Shown here in pieces: positions 33,374 through 43,114 of a stretch of DNA of 64,000 nucleotides. Numbering within the stretch: position 1 is the first letter of the stretch; every line of letters begins with the position of its first letter. The stretch comes from Hyphomonadaceae bacterium (lineage in GTDB: Bacteria; Pseudomonadota; Alphaproteobacteria; Caulobacterales; Hyphomonadaceae), in the NCBI GenBank assembly GCA_028285145.1, contig JANQQC010000017.1, positions 25,551 through 89,550 of the forward strand, written 5' to 3'. The translations under genes and the position numbers were made by a program. The notes under the pieces are model-generated. The model saw nothing but the letters and a program-made list of their open reading frames with translations. It did no database searches and was not told the origin of the DNA.

Positions 33374-34141
33374 ATGAGTGTATTGCCCCGCTTCCTGACG
33401 CGCCTGGATGCGACCGCCCAGCGTTCGGTTTTGATTACGCTCGCTCTGTTTGGTCTGGTCATAGCGATCTTCCTGGTCGGTAAAGCCGGAATTGGCCTGG
33501 ATATGCGGGCCGTTGAGGGCACCATTTCGAGCTTCTCCGAAAGTCCGCTCGCCCCGCTCATCCTTATCGCCATCTTCTGTGTGGCCGCCTTTCTTGGGGC
33601 TCCCCAGTTTGGTCTGATCGCAATGGCGGTTGCCGTCTTCGGGCCGTGGCAGGGCATGGCCTATTCATGGTTGGCCACCATGATTTCTGGCGCAGTCACG
33701 TTCTGGGTCGGCCGGTTCGCGGGAGAGGAGACCTTCCGCCGTTATGCTGGGAACATGGCCAACCGGATGTCCTCCTTCATTGGCCGCAATGCCTTTGCGG
33801 CGAGTGCGATCGTCAGGAATGTGCCAACGGGGCCGTTCCTCGTCGTGAATATGGCATTCGGGATCAGCAGTGCGCGGTTTCTCCCCTTTTGGGCAGGCAT
33901 GGCCATCGGCATCGTGCCAAAGATCCTGCTGGTTGCGTTTGCAGGCCAGTCACTGCTCGCAGCGCTTCAGGGCGCGCCATGGATCGCGGTTGGCGCGGCG
34001 CTCGCGGCTGGCGGGCTCTGGATTGCTATCATGCTTTATGCCCGCCGCCGGGTCCGGGGTGAAGCAGGTCTGCAACAGGGGCAAATTGTTGCGCCGAAGC
34101 CTGAAACTGAGATTGACACCGACGATCAACAGGCCAATTAG
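33374..34141 (+). CDS. TVP38/TMEM64 family (VTT domain) membrane protein
   Basis: A 255-residue inner-membrane protein with about six helices and a VTT/SNARE-associated (DedA-like) domain, seen in FLGAPQFGLIAMAVAVFGPW and SWLATMISGAVTFWVGRF. Members are thought to move lipids across membranes. It lies 45 nt after the cyclase gene. A consensus -35 and weak -10 for the leuA leader are embedded in its last codons, so the leuA promoter probably overlaps its 3' end. Confidence 0.88.
   Translation: MSVLPRFLTRLDATAQRSVLITLALFGLVIAIFLVGKAGIGLDMRAVEGTISSFSESPLAPLILIAIFCVAAFLGAPQFGLIAMAVAVFGPWQGMAYSWLATMISGAVTFWVGRFAGEETFRRYAGNMANRMSSFIGRNAFAASAIVRNVPTGPFLVVNMAFGISSARFLPFWAGMAIGIVPKILLVAFAGQSLLAALQGAPWIAVGAALAAGGLWIAIMLYARRRVRGEAGLQQGQIVAPKPETEIDTDDQQAN
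34113..34141 (+). promoter_or_regulatory. Promoter candidate for the leuA leader transcript
   Basis: A consensus -35 TTGACA (34113-34118) is followed after 17 nt by AATTAG (34136-34141), a weak -10. Both lie inside the end of the VTT-domain gene. A start about 7 nt downstream falls at 34148, the A of the leader-peptide ATG, which would make the leader mRNA leaderless. Confidence 0.5.
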
Positions 34142-34147
34142 TTACAT

Positions 34148-34207
34148 ATGCGGAAGCTCTTGCCCCTTCTTAGCCTTATCGGCCCCTGGCCGAAGCCTGT
34201 CGCCTAG
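34148..34207 (+). CDS. LeuA leader peptide (leucine-rich attenuator ORF)
   Basis: A 19-codon ORF that starts 6 nt after the preceding stop and ends 66 nt before leuA: MRKLLPLLSLIGPWPKPVA. Five of seven codons from codon 4 to 10 are Leu (CTC, TTG, CTT, CTT, CTT), the classic set-up for sensing leucyl-tRNA by ribosome stalling. There is no good ribosome site, but the predicted transcription start coincides with the ATG. By analogy with the leaderless trpL of Sinorhizobium, translation may start at the 5' end. The peptide and its position are seen directly; attenuation is inference. Confidence 0.72.
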   Translation: MRKLLPLLSLIGPWPKPVA

Positions 34208-34231
34208 TTCGGGGCGGCGCGCGGCCAGGGG
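34183..34231 (+). promoter_or_regulatory. leuA attenuator stem-loop region
   Basis: A perfect 10-bp stem joins the distal leader codons (34183-34192, CCCCTGGCCG) to 34222-34231 (CGGCCAGGGG). Alternative pairings compete with it: CCGAA (34190-34194) with TTCGG (34208-34212), and GTCGCC (34199-34204) with the GGCGGC at about 34213-34218. A ribosome stalled at the Leu codons would leave the 5' arm free, while one at the stop would cover it. I find no U-run after any stem, so the downstream step (termination, Rho or initiation control) is unresolved. Confidence 0.6.
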
Positions 34232-34273
34232 AGTGATCGACAAACCTTCCACGATCCTGAAAGCTGCAAGACA

Positions 34274-35809
34274 ATGTCCAACGAGACACCCCACATAACC
34301 ATTTTCGACACGACCATGCGCGACGGCGAGCAAAGCCCCGGCGCATCAATGACGCTGAACGAAAAGCTCGAATTGGCCGACCTGCTGGAGACGATGAAGG
34401 TCGATGTCATCGAAGCTGGCTTCCCTGCGGCCTCGCAAGGCGACTTCGAAGCGGTCAAACAGATTGCCCAACGGGCCGAGCATGCCGTGATTTGCGGTCT
34501 TGCGCGGTCAACACCGGGCGATATCGACCGCTGCGCTGAAGCCGTGAAGCACGCGGCCCGCCCGCGCATCCACACCTTCATCTCCACCAGTCCCGTCCAT
34601 ATGAAGCACAAGCTGAAAATGGGCGAGAATGCCGTGCTGGAAGCGGTGGGCCGGTCCGTGACGCAGGCCCGCAACCATGTTGAGGATGTCGAATGGAGCC
34701 CCGAAGATGCAACCCGTACAGAGTGGGAGTTTCTCTGCCGGTGCGTCGATGCGGCGATTACGGCAGGGGCCACCACGATCAACATCCCTGATACCGTCGG
34801 CTACTCCCACCCGGAGGAGTATGGCGCGCTGATCCGGCGACTGATCGAGACGATTCCGGATTCTGACAAGGTCGTCTGGTCGACCCATTGCCATAACGAT
34901 CTCGGCCTGGCGGTCGCGAACTCGCTTGCCGGGGTCGCCAATGGGGCGCGTCAGGTTGAGTGCACGATCAACGGTCTGGGCGAGCGGGCCGGCAATGCGG
35001 CGCTGGAAGAGGTCGTCATGGGGCTGCGCGTCCGCGAGGACACGCTGCCCTTCTCAACCAGCGTTGATCCTCAATACCTGTCTCAGGCCTCCACCATGGT
35101 CAGCCGGGTCACCGGTTTCCCGGTCCAGTTCAACAAGGCCATCGTCGGCAAGAACGCCTTCGCGCATGAAAGCGGCATCCATCAGGACGGCATGCTAAAA
35201 AATGCCGAGACCTACGAGATCATGCGGCCGGAGGATGTCGGCGTCTCCAAGACGAGCCTCGTCATGGGCAAGCATTCCGGCCGTCATGCCTTCCGGGACA
35301 AGCTCGAAACCATCGGCTACACGCTCGAAGACGATGAGTTGAACGATGCCTTCAAACGCTTCAAAGCGCTGGCGGACGTGAAGAAACACGTTTTCGACGA
35401 TGATATTGCTGCGCTGGTCGATGCGCAGCTCTCGGAAGCCGGTCAGCGGGTCGCACTGGAAGACCTTCGTGTCGCCGCAGGTATGAGAGGCCCGCAAACG
35501 GCGGACATCACCCTGATTGTGGACGGTGACACGAAGACAGCCACGTCCGAAGGCAACGGGCCGGTCGATGCCGTGTTCAAAGCGATCCGCTCAGCGATTC
35601 CTCATAAGGGCAAGCTGGACCTGTTTCAGGTCCATACGGTGACCGGCGGGACCGATGCGCAGGCCAAGGTCACGGTGCGCCTGGATGGGGACGGGTTCCT
35701 TGCCACAGGCGTAGGTGCCCATCCGGACACCCTGGTCGCGGCGGCAAAGGCCTACATTCAGGCGCTTAACAAGCTTGAGACTCGTCGGGCCAAACAACTC
35801 GCGGCATAG
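34274..35809 (+). CDS. leuA: 2-isopropylmalate synthase
   Basis: A 511-residue enzyme condensing acetyl-CoA with 2-oxoisovalerate, the first committed step of leucine synthesis. The N-terminal TIM barrel carries FDTTMRDGEQSPG, HTFISTSP, THCHNDLGLAVANS (the His-x-His metal pair) and AHESGIHQDG. A C-terminal LeuA allosteric domain (about 390-500) indicates feedback by leucine. The ATG at 34274 has little ribosome-site signal. Upstream is the leucine-rich leader peptide. No leuB, leuC or leuD is present here. Length is normal. Confidence 0.95.
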   Translation: MSNETPHITIFDTTMRDGEQSPGASMTLNEKLELADLLETMKVDVIEAGFPAASQGDFEAVKQIAQRAEHAVICGLARSTPGDIDRCAEAVKHAARPRIHTFISTSPVHMKHKLKMGENAVLEAVGRSVTQARNHVEDVEWSPEDATRTEWEFLCRCVDAAITAGATTINIPDTVGYSHPEEYGALIRRLIETIPDSDKVVWSTHCHNDLGLAVANSLAGVANGARQVECTINGLGERAGNAALEEVVMGLRVREDTLPFSTSVDPQYLSQASTMVSRVTGFPVQFNKAIVGKNAFAHESGIHQDGMLKNAETYEIMRPEDVGVSKTSLVMGKHSGRHAFRDKLETIGYTLEDDELNDAFKRFKALADVKKHVFDDDIAALVDAQLSEAGQRVALEDLRVAAGMRGPQTADITLIVDGDTKTATSEGNGPVDAVFKAIRSAIPHKGKLDLFQVHTVTGGTDAQAKVTVRLDGDGFLATGVGAHPDTLVAAAKAYIQALNKLETRRAKQLAA

Positions 35810-35830
35810 GAACGGATCGTTCCATCAAAT

Positions 35831-35854
35831 TTGGGAGTTGAGCCCGGCTCCCAA
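35831..35854 (+). terminator. Candidate hairpin after leuA
   Basis: TTGGGAG (35831-35837) pairs perfectly with CTCCCAA (35848-35854) across a 10-nt loop, 22 nt after the leuA stop. There is no T-run, so it is a weak intrinsic terminator at best. The rest of the 224-nt gap before mreB contains two GANTC sites (near 35858 and 35989), and probably the mre promoter. Confidence 0.35.
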
Positions 35855-36015
35855 GCCGATTCATCGATAGTTATTGGCGTTGAGCCAGAGCGGTACGGTG
35901 CGTACTTATATAGTGCGCTGCCGTGCTTGCTTTAAGACTATGTAAACGGCAGAAGGGTAAACGGGCCGGGAGAACATGGACGAGGTGCGAGTCGTTTTCG
36001 CGGCGCGCGCCCTAG

Positions 36016-37074
<1,059 letters not shown>

Positions 37075-37123
37075 GGTGACAAAAGCCGGCGGAGGCTGAA
37101 CATCCGCTCAGGGGACGTCGAAT

Positions 37124-37996
37124 ATGGCCCGCAAGAGCAAAATGAGCACGAGGAAACGGCCAATGCGCCGTCTCGGGCTCGGTGTGCTCATGGCCGGCGT
37201 GTTCGGACTTATCGTTGCGCAGACAGCTCCGCAGATTCAGGCCTGGTTCTCCCCTGTCCGCACCGTTGCCGCTGACCAGCTTTCGACCAGCGCACGGCCC
37301 GGCGTCTGGGCGCGGATCAGCGGCCAGAGTGAGCGCGAGCGGCGGATCAAGGAATTGGAAGCTGAGGTCCGTGACCTTGCGCGTTGGAAGGCGGCTTCAA
37401 TCTCGATGGCCGAGCGCATGGAAAGCTACGAAGCCATGCTCAACGCGCTGGGAGAGCCACCCGCGCGCGGCGTAACGGCCCGTGTCGCCGCTGAAAGCGA
37501 CGGCCCGTTCTCTGAAACCCTGCTTTCGAACGCCGGCCGGGCGCAGGGCATTGAGGCAGGTTCGATCGCGGTCAATGAGGGCGGCCTTGTCGGACGTGTG
37601 GTTCAGCTTGGTGAACGCTCAAGCCGCATTCTGCTGGTGACCGACTTTAACAGCCGTGTGCCGGTGCTTGGCGAGTCGAGCGGCCTGCGGGCCATTCTCT
37701 ACGGCGCACGGGACGGCATGGGCTCGCTGACTGATTTGCCGGAAGAAGGCGAGTTCATCCTTGGCGAGCGCATTTTGACATCCGGCGAGGGCGGTGAGTT
37801 TCCGCGCGGCACCGTGGTTGGCACAGTGGTCTACCAGGGCGACACGGCGCGCGTCGTGCTCGGCATGAAGAGTGGGCAGGGCGGTTTTGTCCGGCTGATC
37901 CCGCCCGCGGCCATCCCGAAACCTGAAGTCATTCCGCCGACCCCGCCACAAGTGGTGGCGGAGGCCGATGCTGTCGCTGAACGGACGGAGCGCTAG
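37124..37996 (+). CDS. mreC: Rod shape-determining protein MreC
   Basis: A 290-residue inner-membrane scaffold of the elongasome. It has a basic N-terminus, one membrane helix (about 16-36), a coiled coil (about 65-100) and a periplasmic beta-rich domain with ARVAAESDGPFSETLLSNAG and NEGGLVGRVVQLG. The C-terminal tail is Pro-rich (IPKPEVIPPTPPQ). Its stop abuts the mreD start, which begins at the next base. It links MreB to PBP2 and RodA. Confidence 0.93.
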   Translation: MARKSKMSTRKRPMRRLGLGVLMAGVFGLIVAQTAPQIQAWFSPVRTVAADQLSTSARPGVWARISGQSERERRIKELEAEVRDLARWKAASISMAERMESYEAMLNALGEPPARGVTARVAAESDGPFSETLLSNAGRAQGIEAGSIAVNEGGLVGRVVQLGERSSRILLVTDFNSRVPVLGESSGLRAILYGARDGMGSLTDLPEEGEFILGERILTSGEGGEFPRGTVVGTVVYQGDTARVVLGMKSGQGGFVRLIPPAAIPKPEVIPPTPPQVVAEADAVAERTER

Positions 37997-38548
37997 ATGA
38001 GTCAGTTCCGCGTCGGAGCCAAGCCGCCATCACTGTGGAGCCGGACCGGCCCGACGCTGCGCCTTGTCGTCGGTGCAGTCCTCATCGCCGCGATCGGGCT
38101 CCTCGGTCTGACGGAGAAAACCCTGTTCGGTGTCACTGTGCCTTGGCCGCATGCGGCGCTCTGGGGCGCTGTTGGCTGGGGCATGGTCGGCTTGTCGCTG
38201 CGGCCCATGCTCGCACTGACCCTGCTTGGCTTCGCGCAGGACATCGCATTCGTTGCGCCGCTTGGCTGCTTCGTGCTGGTCAATCTTTCGATTTATGGGC
38301 TGAGCGCAGCGGTTAGCGATGCGATTGATCCCGAAACCGATCCTTTCCTTTCATGGCTCGCACCGATCGCCCTGACCGCGGCCGGGTTTCTCGGGCTCTG
38401 GATAATTGCCTCGAGTGTGGCCGACCATGCCGTCCAGGCCTGGCCGCTCCTGTTGGCCTACTTCTCCACGGTTGGCCTTTACTTCTTTGTGGGCGGCATT
38501 TTCCGTCTGGGCCGCGCGCCCGGTGAACCTGCGGGGCAAGGCGTATGA
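37997..38548 (+). CDS. mreD: Rod shape-determining protein MreD
   Basis: A 183-residue integral membrane protein with about five helices (for example residues 20-40, 55-70, 80-105, 118-140 and 150-175). Sequence conservation in MreD is weak, so the call rests on hydropathy, length and its place between mreC and PBP2. It starts directly after the mreC stop and overlaps the PBP2 start by 4 nt (ATGA), supporting coupled translation. Confidence 0.88.
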   Translation: MSQFRVGAKPPSLWSRTGPTLRLVVGAVLIAAIGLLGLTEKTLFGVTVPWPHAALWGAVGWGMVGLSLRPMLALTLLGFAQDIAFVAPLGCFVLVNLSIYGLSAAVSDAIDPETDPFLSWLAPIALTAAGFLGLWIIASSVADHAVQAWPLLLAYFSTVGLYFFVGGIFRLGRAPGEPAGQGV

Positions 38549-40467
38549 GCCGGAATCGCGACGCTGAGAGCCTGTTCACGCGCCGCGCGGCGATTGCCGC
38601 CAGTGCTGGCGGCGCGATCTGGGCGGCGCTGCTGGCGCGACTTTATCAATTGCAGGTCGTCGACGGCGACGCCTATCGCAAACTCGCTGCTGAGAATGGG
38701 GTCAAGCTCGACCTCGCCCCACCGCGCCGTGGTGACATCCTCGACCGGTTCGGGCGTCCTCTTGCCGCGCATCGCCGGGCCGGCCGTATCAGTCTGGTGC
38801 GCGAGCAGGTCGCCGACATGGATCAAGCGCTTGCTCAGATTGCCAACCATATCAGCCTGACGCCCGAGCGTCGTGAACGCATCAAATCAAGAGCCTACTC
38901 ACAAGCGCGTTTTGTGCCGACAGTTGTCGCCGAAGAGTTGTCTTATGAGGACTTCGCCCGCATGTCGCTGCACGCGGTCGATATTCCGGGTGTTTCGGTG
39001 GAGATGGCGGCCACGCGGTCCTATCCGCGCGGGCGCGATTTGGCTCATGTGCTCGGCTATGTCGCCCGCGCCAGCGAGCGGGACCTGACGCGCCTCACTG
39101 ATGGGGCGAGCCGGCCGGAAGCGGCCGCTGTGCGCCGGCTCTTCAAGCATCCCGATATGCGCACCGGGCGGTCAGGCATTGAGTTCTTCGCCGAAGACTG
39201 GCTGCGCGGCGAACCGGGTTTCAGACGTCTTGTGACCAATGCGGCAGGCCGCGTCATCGAAGAGCTGCCGAGCGATGACATCGCCCCGACGCAGGGTCGC
39301 GATCTGTCGGTCACCATAGATGCAGAGCTTCAGCGAAAGGCAATTGAACGCTTTGGTGACGAGTCCGGCGCGGCGGTCGTCATGGACATTGAGTCGGGCG
39401 ATATTCTCGCCCTCGTTTCCACCCCGGCCTTCGATCCGAACGATTTCGTCAACGGCATCAGCCAGACTGATTATGACGTGCTGCGAAACAATTCTCGCTC
39501 GCCGCTTTATCACAAGGCGTATGACGGCACGTATCCGCCCGGGTCCACATTCAAGATGGTTGTGGCGGCGGCGGCGCTTGAAGCTGGTGTCGTCGATCCG
39601 AGCGAACGAGTGTTCTGCAACCGGCGCTACTGGTTTGGGAACCGGACCTGGCACTGCTGGAAACCCGGCGGCCATGGCTCCATGAACATGCATGAGGCCA
39701 TCAAGGGCTCGTGCGATGTGTACTTCTACGAGATTGCGCGGCGGACGGGCGTCGAGAAAATCGCTGAAGTGTCCCGACGCTTCGGCTTCGGACAGGTCTG
39801 GGATCTGGGAATGACGGGCGGCCGTGGCGGCGTTGTTCCGGACGACCCATGGAAGCGCAGTGTCCATGGCGAGCAGTGGTATGAAGGTGAGACCCTGAAT
39901 TTCGGAATCGGGCAGGGCTATCTGACCGCCACACCGCTCCAGCTAGCTGTAATGACTGCGCGCATCGCCGCTGAAGGCCGCCTGATCACGCCGAACCTTG
40001 TCGGTGAAGGGCCACGCCCGGATGCTGACATTCCTTTTGATGGGACGTTTGACCCGGAAATCATGCAGCGGATGAAGGCCGGTATGTTCGGTGTGACGTC
40101 GGAAGGTGGCGGCACGGCGCTACGGTCCGGAGACCTTGGCCTTGGTGGACCTCGCCTTGCAGGTAAGACCGGCACCGCTCAGGTGCGCCGGATCACAATG
40201 GCCGAGCGCAATTCCGGCATTCTGAAAGGCGATGCCATTCGGCGGGAACTGCGCGATCACGCGCTCTTCGTCGCATATGCGCCAACCGATGATCCGAAAT
40301 ACGCCATCTCGGTGATCGTTGAACACGGCGAGGGCGGCTCGAGTACCGCCGCTCCTGTCGCCCGGGACATCATGGCCGAAGCCATGCGCCTAAACAGCCG
40401 GGGCACCCCGGCCTATACGCGCACGGCGTCTGTTTCATCCGGGCAAACCGGGGACGGTGCGCCGTGA
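38545..40467 (+). CDS. mrdA: Penicillin-binding protein 2 (elongasome transpeptidase)
   Basis: A 640-residue class B PBP that cross-links peptidoglycan during cell elongation. It has an N-terminal membrane helix (about 15-33), a pedestal domain and a C-terminal transpeptidase. The active-site motifs are all present: SxxK in PPGSTFKMV (S334, K337), SCD in KGSCDVYFYE (S389), and KTGT in LAGKTGTAQV (541-544). The start overlaps mreD (ATGA) and the stop overlaps rodA (GTGA). The C-terminal tail is Ser/Thr/Gly-rich and short. Confidence 0.96.
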   Translation: MSRNRDAESLFTRRAAIAASAGGAIWAALLARLYQLQVVDGDAYRKLAAENGVKLDLAPPRRGDILDRFGRPLAAHRRAGRISLVREQVADMDQALAQIANHISLTPERRERIKSRAYSQARFVPTVVAEELSYEDFARMSLHAVDIPGVSVEMAATRSYPRGRDLAHVLGYVARASERDLTRLTDGASRPEAAAVRRLFKHPDMRTGRSGIEFFAEDWLRGEPGFRRLVTNAAGRVIEELPSDDIAPTQGRDLSVTIDAELQRKAIERFGDESGAAVVMDIESGDILALVSTPAFDPNDFVNGISQTDYDVLRNNSRSPLYHKAYDGTYPPGSTFKMVVAAAALEAGVVDPSERVFCNRRYWFGNRTWHCWKPGGHGSMNMHEAIKGSCDVYFYEIARRTGVEKIAEVSRRFGFGQVWDLGMTGGRGGVVPDDPWKRSVHGEQWYEGETLNFGIGQGYLTATPLQLAVMTARIAAEGRLITPNLVGEGPRPDADIPFDGTFDPEIMQRMKAGMFGVTSEGGGTALRSGDLGLGGPRLAGKTGTAQVRRITMAERNSGILKGDAIRRELRDHALFVAYAPTDDPKYAISVIVEHGEGGSSTAAPVARDIMAEAMRLNSRGTPAYTRTASVSSGQTGDGAP

Positions 40468-41654
40468 GCGGGTATGCCGACTATTCCGGCCATAGCTATT
40501 CGGCGCGTGCGCCAGCCTCGGTAAAGTTTGGCCGGTCCGGTCTTGTCGAGAAATTCGGGCGGATGCCCTGGGGGCTCGTGCTCCTCATCCTGGCGGTCGC
40601 ATCTATTGGTGTCGCCGTTCTCTACTCCTCCACCGTGACCAATCCGGTGGAAGCCGACTTGCCGATGAAGCATGCGATGCGCTTCGTCATGACTTTCATC
40701 ATGATGCTGGTGCTGGCGCTTATCCCGCTGAAGATCTGGATGCGTCTGGCATTCCCTGCCTATCTCGGCACGCTCATCCTCCTGATTGGGGTGGAATTGT
40801 TTGGTTCAACGGGCGGCGGCGCACAGCGCTGGCTGCAGATTGGGCCCGTTGGCGTCCAGCCATCTGAGTTCATGAAGCTGGCTCTGTCGCTTGCGCTGGC
40901 CCGTTACTACCAGATGTATCTGGGCGCTCGGGCCGGTGGCTTTTGGATTCACCTGCCCGCCCTGATCCTCATCATGATGCCGGCGGCGCTTATCTTCATG
41001 CAGCCCGATCTCGGCACGACACTCATGCTGGTCGCGTCCGGTGGAACGATCATCTTTTTCGCCGGGCTCTATTGGCGCATCATTCTTAGTGTCGGCACGC
41101 TTGGCATTCTCGGGGCACCGGCCGCCTACTTCTTTGTTCTGGAAGATTATCAGCGCGCCCGGGTGGAAACGCTCTGGAATCCGGGGGCCGATCCGCTGGG
41201 CGCAGGCTACCAGATTGAGCAGGCCAAGATTGCCGTCGGCTCCGGCGGCTGGGATGGCAAAGGCTATATGCAGGGAATCCAGTCCCAACTCGACTACATC
41301 CCAGAGCAGCACACCGACTTTATCCTCACCGTGATCGCGGAAGAGTTTGGCTTCCTGGGCGCGGCCGGCCTCCTCCTGATCTGGGCGATTATCCTCGGCT
41401 GGGCGTTTGCAATCGCGCTGCGATGCAACTCGACCTTCGGGCGTCTGGCCGCGTCGGGGGCCGTGGCGACCATTCTGTTCTACATCGCTTTCAATGCCGG
41501 CATGGTAATTGGCCTGTTGCCCGTGGTCGGCGTGCCGATGCCGCTCGTCTCCTATGGTGGCACGGCCATGGTCACGGTGATGGCATGCCTCGGACTGATC
41601 CTGTCGGCGCACATTCATCGTGACGACAAGCTCACGGCGACAGGCATAATTTGA
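40464..41654 (+). CDS. rodA: Rod shape-determining protein RodA (SEDS glycosyltransferase)
   Basis: A 396-residue SEDS polymerase that makes glycan strands with PBP2 as its partner. It has about ten membrane helices. Key motifs are GAQRWLQIGPVGVQPSEFMKLAL, here cited as the segment RWLQIGPVGVQPSEFMK, the catalytic-Asp region QHTDFILTVIAEEFGFLG, and GVPMPLVSYGG. The start is GTG at 40464, within the PBP2 stop overlap. It closes the mre operon. An N-terminal extension of about 30 residues precedes the first helix. Confidence 0.95.
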   Translation: MSGYADYSGHSYSARAPASVKFGRSGLVEKFGRMPWGLVLLILAVASIGVAVLYSSTVTNPVEADLPMKHAMRFVMTFIMMLVLALIPLKIWMRLAFPAYLGTLILLIGVELFGSTGGGAQRWLQIGPVGVQPSEFMKLALSLALARYYQMYLGARAGGFWIHLPALILIMMPAALIFMQPDLGTTLMLVASGGTIIFFAGLYWRIILSVGTLGILGAPAAYFFVLEDYQRARVETLWNPGADPLGAGYQIEQAKIAVGSGGWDGKGYMQGIQSQLDYIPEQHTDFILTVIAEEFGFLGAAGLLLIWAIILGWAFAIALRCNSTFGRLAASGAVATILFYIAFNAGMVIGLLPVVGVPMPLVSYGGTAMVTVMACLGLILSAHIHRDDKLTATGII

Positions 41655-41673
41655 CCCTTCATCACGGGTTTTG

Positions 41674-41701
41674 TTGACGTTTCGATCGCGCTGACTAGTG
41701 T
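41674..41701 (+). promoter_or_regulatory. Promoter candidate upstream of the NSS transporter
   Basis: TTGACG (41674-41679) and TAGTGT (41696-41701) are separated by 16 nt, 30 nt before the start codon. The -35 matches 5 of 6 and the -10 3 of 6 consensus positions. Plausible for a housekeeping promoter, since rodA ends just 20 nt upstream. Confidence 0.35.
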
Positions 41702-41731
41702 CCGCGCAAAATCATCGCAGGGGAGAGCGAT

Positions 41732-43114
41732 ATGACGGAAATTGGCCGCAAGACAGATACGTGGGGCTCACGCTTCGGCTTCATCATGGCGGCTGTCGGA
41801 TCGTCCGTCGGTCTCGGCAATTTCTGGCGCTTTCCCTACACCGCAGGTGAGAATGGCGGCGGGGCTTTTATCGTCATCTATCTCGTCTGCGTCCTGCTGG
41901 TCGGTCTGCCGGTGCTGATGGCTGAATATGCGATGGGCCGCAAATCCGGCATGTCGGCCATTGAAGGCGTCCAGTCGCTAGCTCGTGCTCAGGGCAAGAC
42001 CCAGTATTGGGGCATCGCCACTTGGGTCGGGTCGATGACGGCCTTCTTCATTCTCAGTTTCTACATGGTGATCTCGGTCTGGCTGCTCTCCTTTCTACTG
42101 CAGGCTCCGTCCGGGCGTTTTGAGGGCATGGATGCCGCTGCTTCCGGCGCAAACTTTGAAGCCACCATCAGCAACACGTGGGGCGTTCTTGGCCTGCTGG
42201 CGCTCTTTCTATCGGCTAACGTTCTAGTTGTTGGCCGCGGCGTCAAAGGAGGCATTGAGCGCGCCGCCACCATTCTCATGCCTGCCTTCTTCATCATGCT
42301 GGTGGTGGTTGTCGGTTTTGCCGTCACGCAGGGCGATTTCGGCAAGGCCGCTGCCTTTATCTTCGAACCCAAATGGGGCGATGTCGGCTTCAAGACCTTT
42401 CTGGCCGCCATCGGTCAGGCCTTCTTCTCGATTGGCGTTGGGGTTGGTCTTATGATCACCTACGGCGCGTATCTGTCTAAGGATACAGACATTCCTCGTT
42501 CTTCGTTCCTTGTGGCCGGAGCCGATACGCTCGTCGCGTTGATTGCGGGTTTTGCGATCTTCCCGATTGTCTTCCTTGTCGGTCTTGATCCTGCGGGCGG
42601 ACCGGGCCTGTTCTTCGTGTCGATGCCGGTCGCATTTGGTGCGATTCCGGGTGGTTCGCTGATGGCGACGGTCTTCTTTGCGCTCGCCCTGTTCGCAGCA
42701 TTCACCTCATCGATCTCCCTGATGGAGGTCGGCGTGTCTTGGCTTGAGGAACGTCAGGGCGTTACGCGCATGGGTGCGGCGATGGGCGTTGGCTTCGTCC
42801 TGTTCATGATCGGCGCGGCCTACGTGTTCTCGCTCGAATATCTTGATTTCGTGGACTTCATGACCGAGGGCCTCCTGCTGCCGCTTGGCGGCCTGCTGAT
42901 CGCGATTTTCTCGGGCTGGATCCTCAGCCGCGATATGCTGACAAGCGAGCTTGGCGAGGGCGCGATCATGAACATCTGGCGCTTCCTGATGCGCTGGTTC
43001 GTGCCGCCCTTCGTGGCGCTCATCCTCGTTTTCGGATTCCTGGACAAGATTCAGGATCAGTACGGCGTCAGCCTTCCCGGTTTCCTGACGCCGCTGCTCG
43101 GGCCGAACGCCTAG
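41732..43114 (+). CDS. Sodium-dependent transporter (NSS/SNF family)
   Basis: A 460-residue LeuT-fold Na+ symporter with about 11-12 membrane helices. The TM1 signature with the Na+/substrate site is GSSVGLGNFWRFPYTAGENGG, here spanning residues 23-43, and KDTDIPRSSF and GADTLVALIAGFAIFP are further family motifs. Substrates are usually amino acids. GGGAGAG precedes the ATG. Its stop codon overlaps that of the convergent peptidase gene as CTAG. Confidence 0.93.
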   Translation: MTEIGRKTDTWGSRFGFIMAAVGSSVGLGNFWRFPYTAGENGGGAFIVIYLVCVLLVGLPVLMAEYAMGRKSGMSAIEGVQSLARAQGKTQYWGIATWVGSMTAFFILSFYMVISVWLLSFLLQAPSGRFEGMDAAASGANFEATISNTWGVLGLLALFLSANVLVVGRGVKGGIERAATILMPAFFIMLVVVVGFAVTQGDFGKAAAFIFEPKWGDVGFKTFLAAIGQAFFSIGVGVGLMITYGAYLSKDTDIPRSSFLVAGADTLVALIAGFAIFPIVFLVGLDPAGGPGLFFVSMPVAFGAIPGGSLMATVFFALALFAAFTSSISLMEVGVSWLEERQGVTRMGAAMGVGFVLFMIGAAYVFSLEYLDFVDFMTEGLLLPLGGLLIAIFSGWILSRDMLTSELGEGAIMNIWRFLMRWFVPPFVALILVFGFLDKIQDQYGVSLPGFLTPLLGPNA

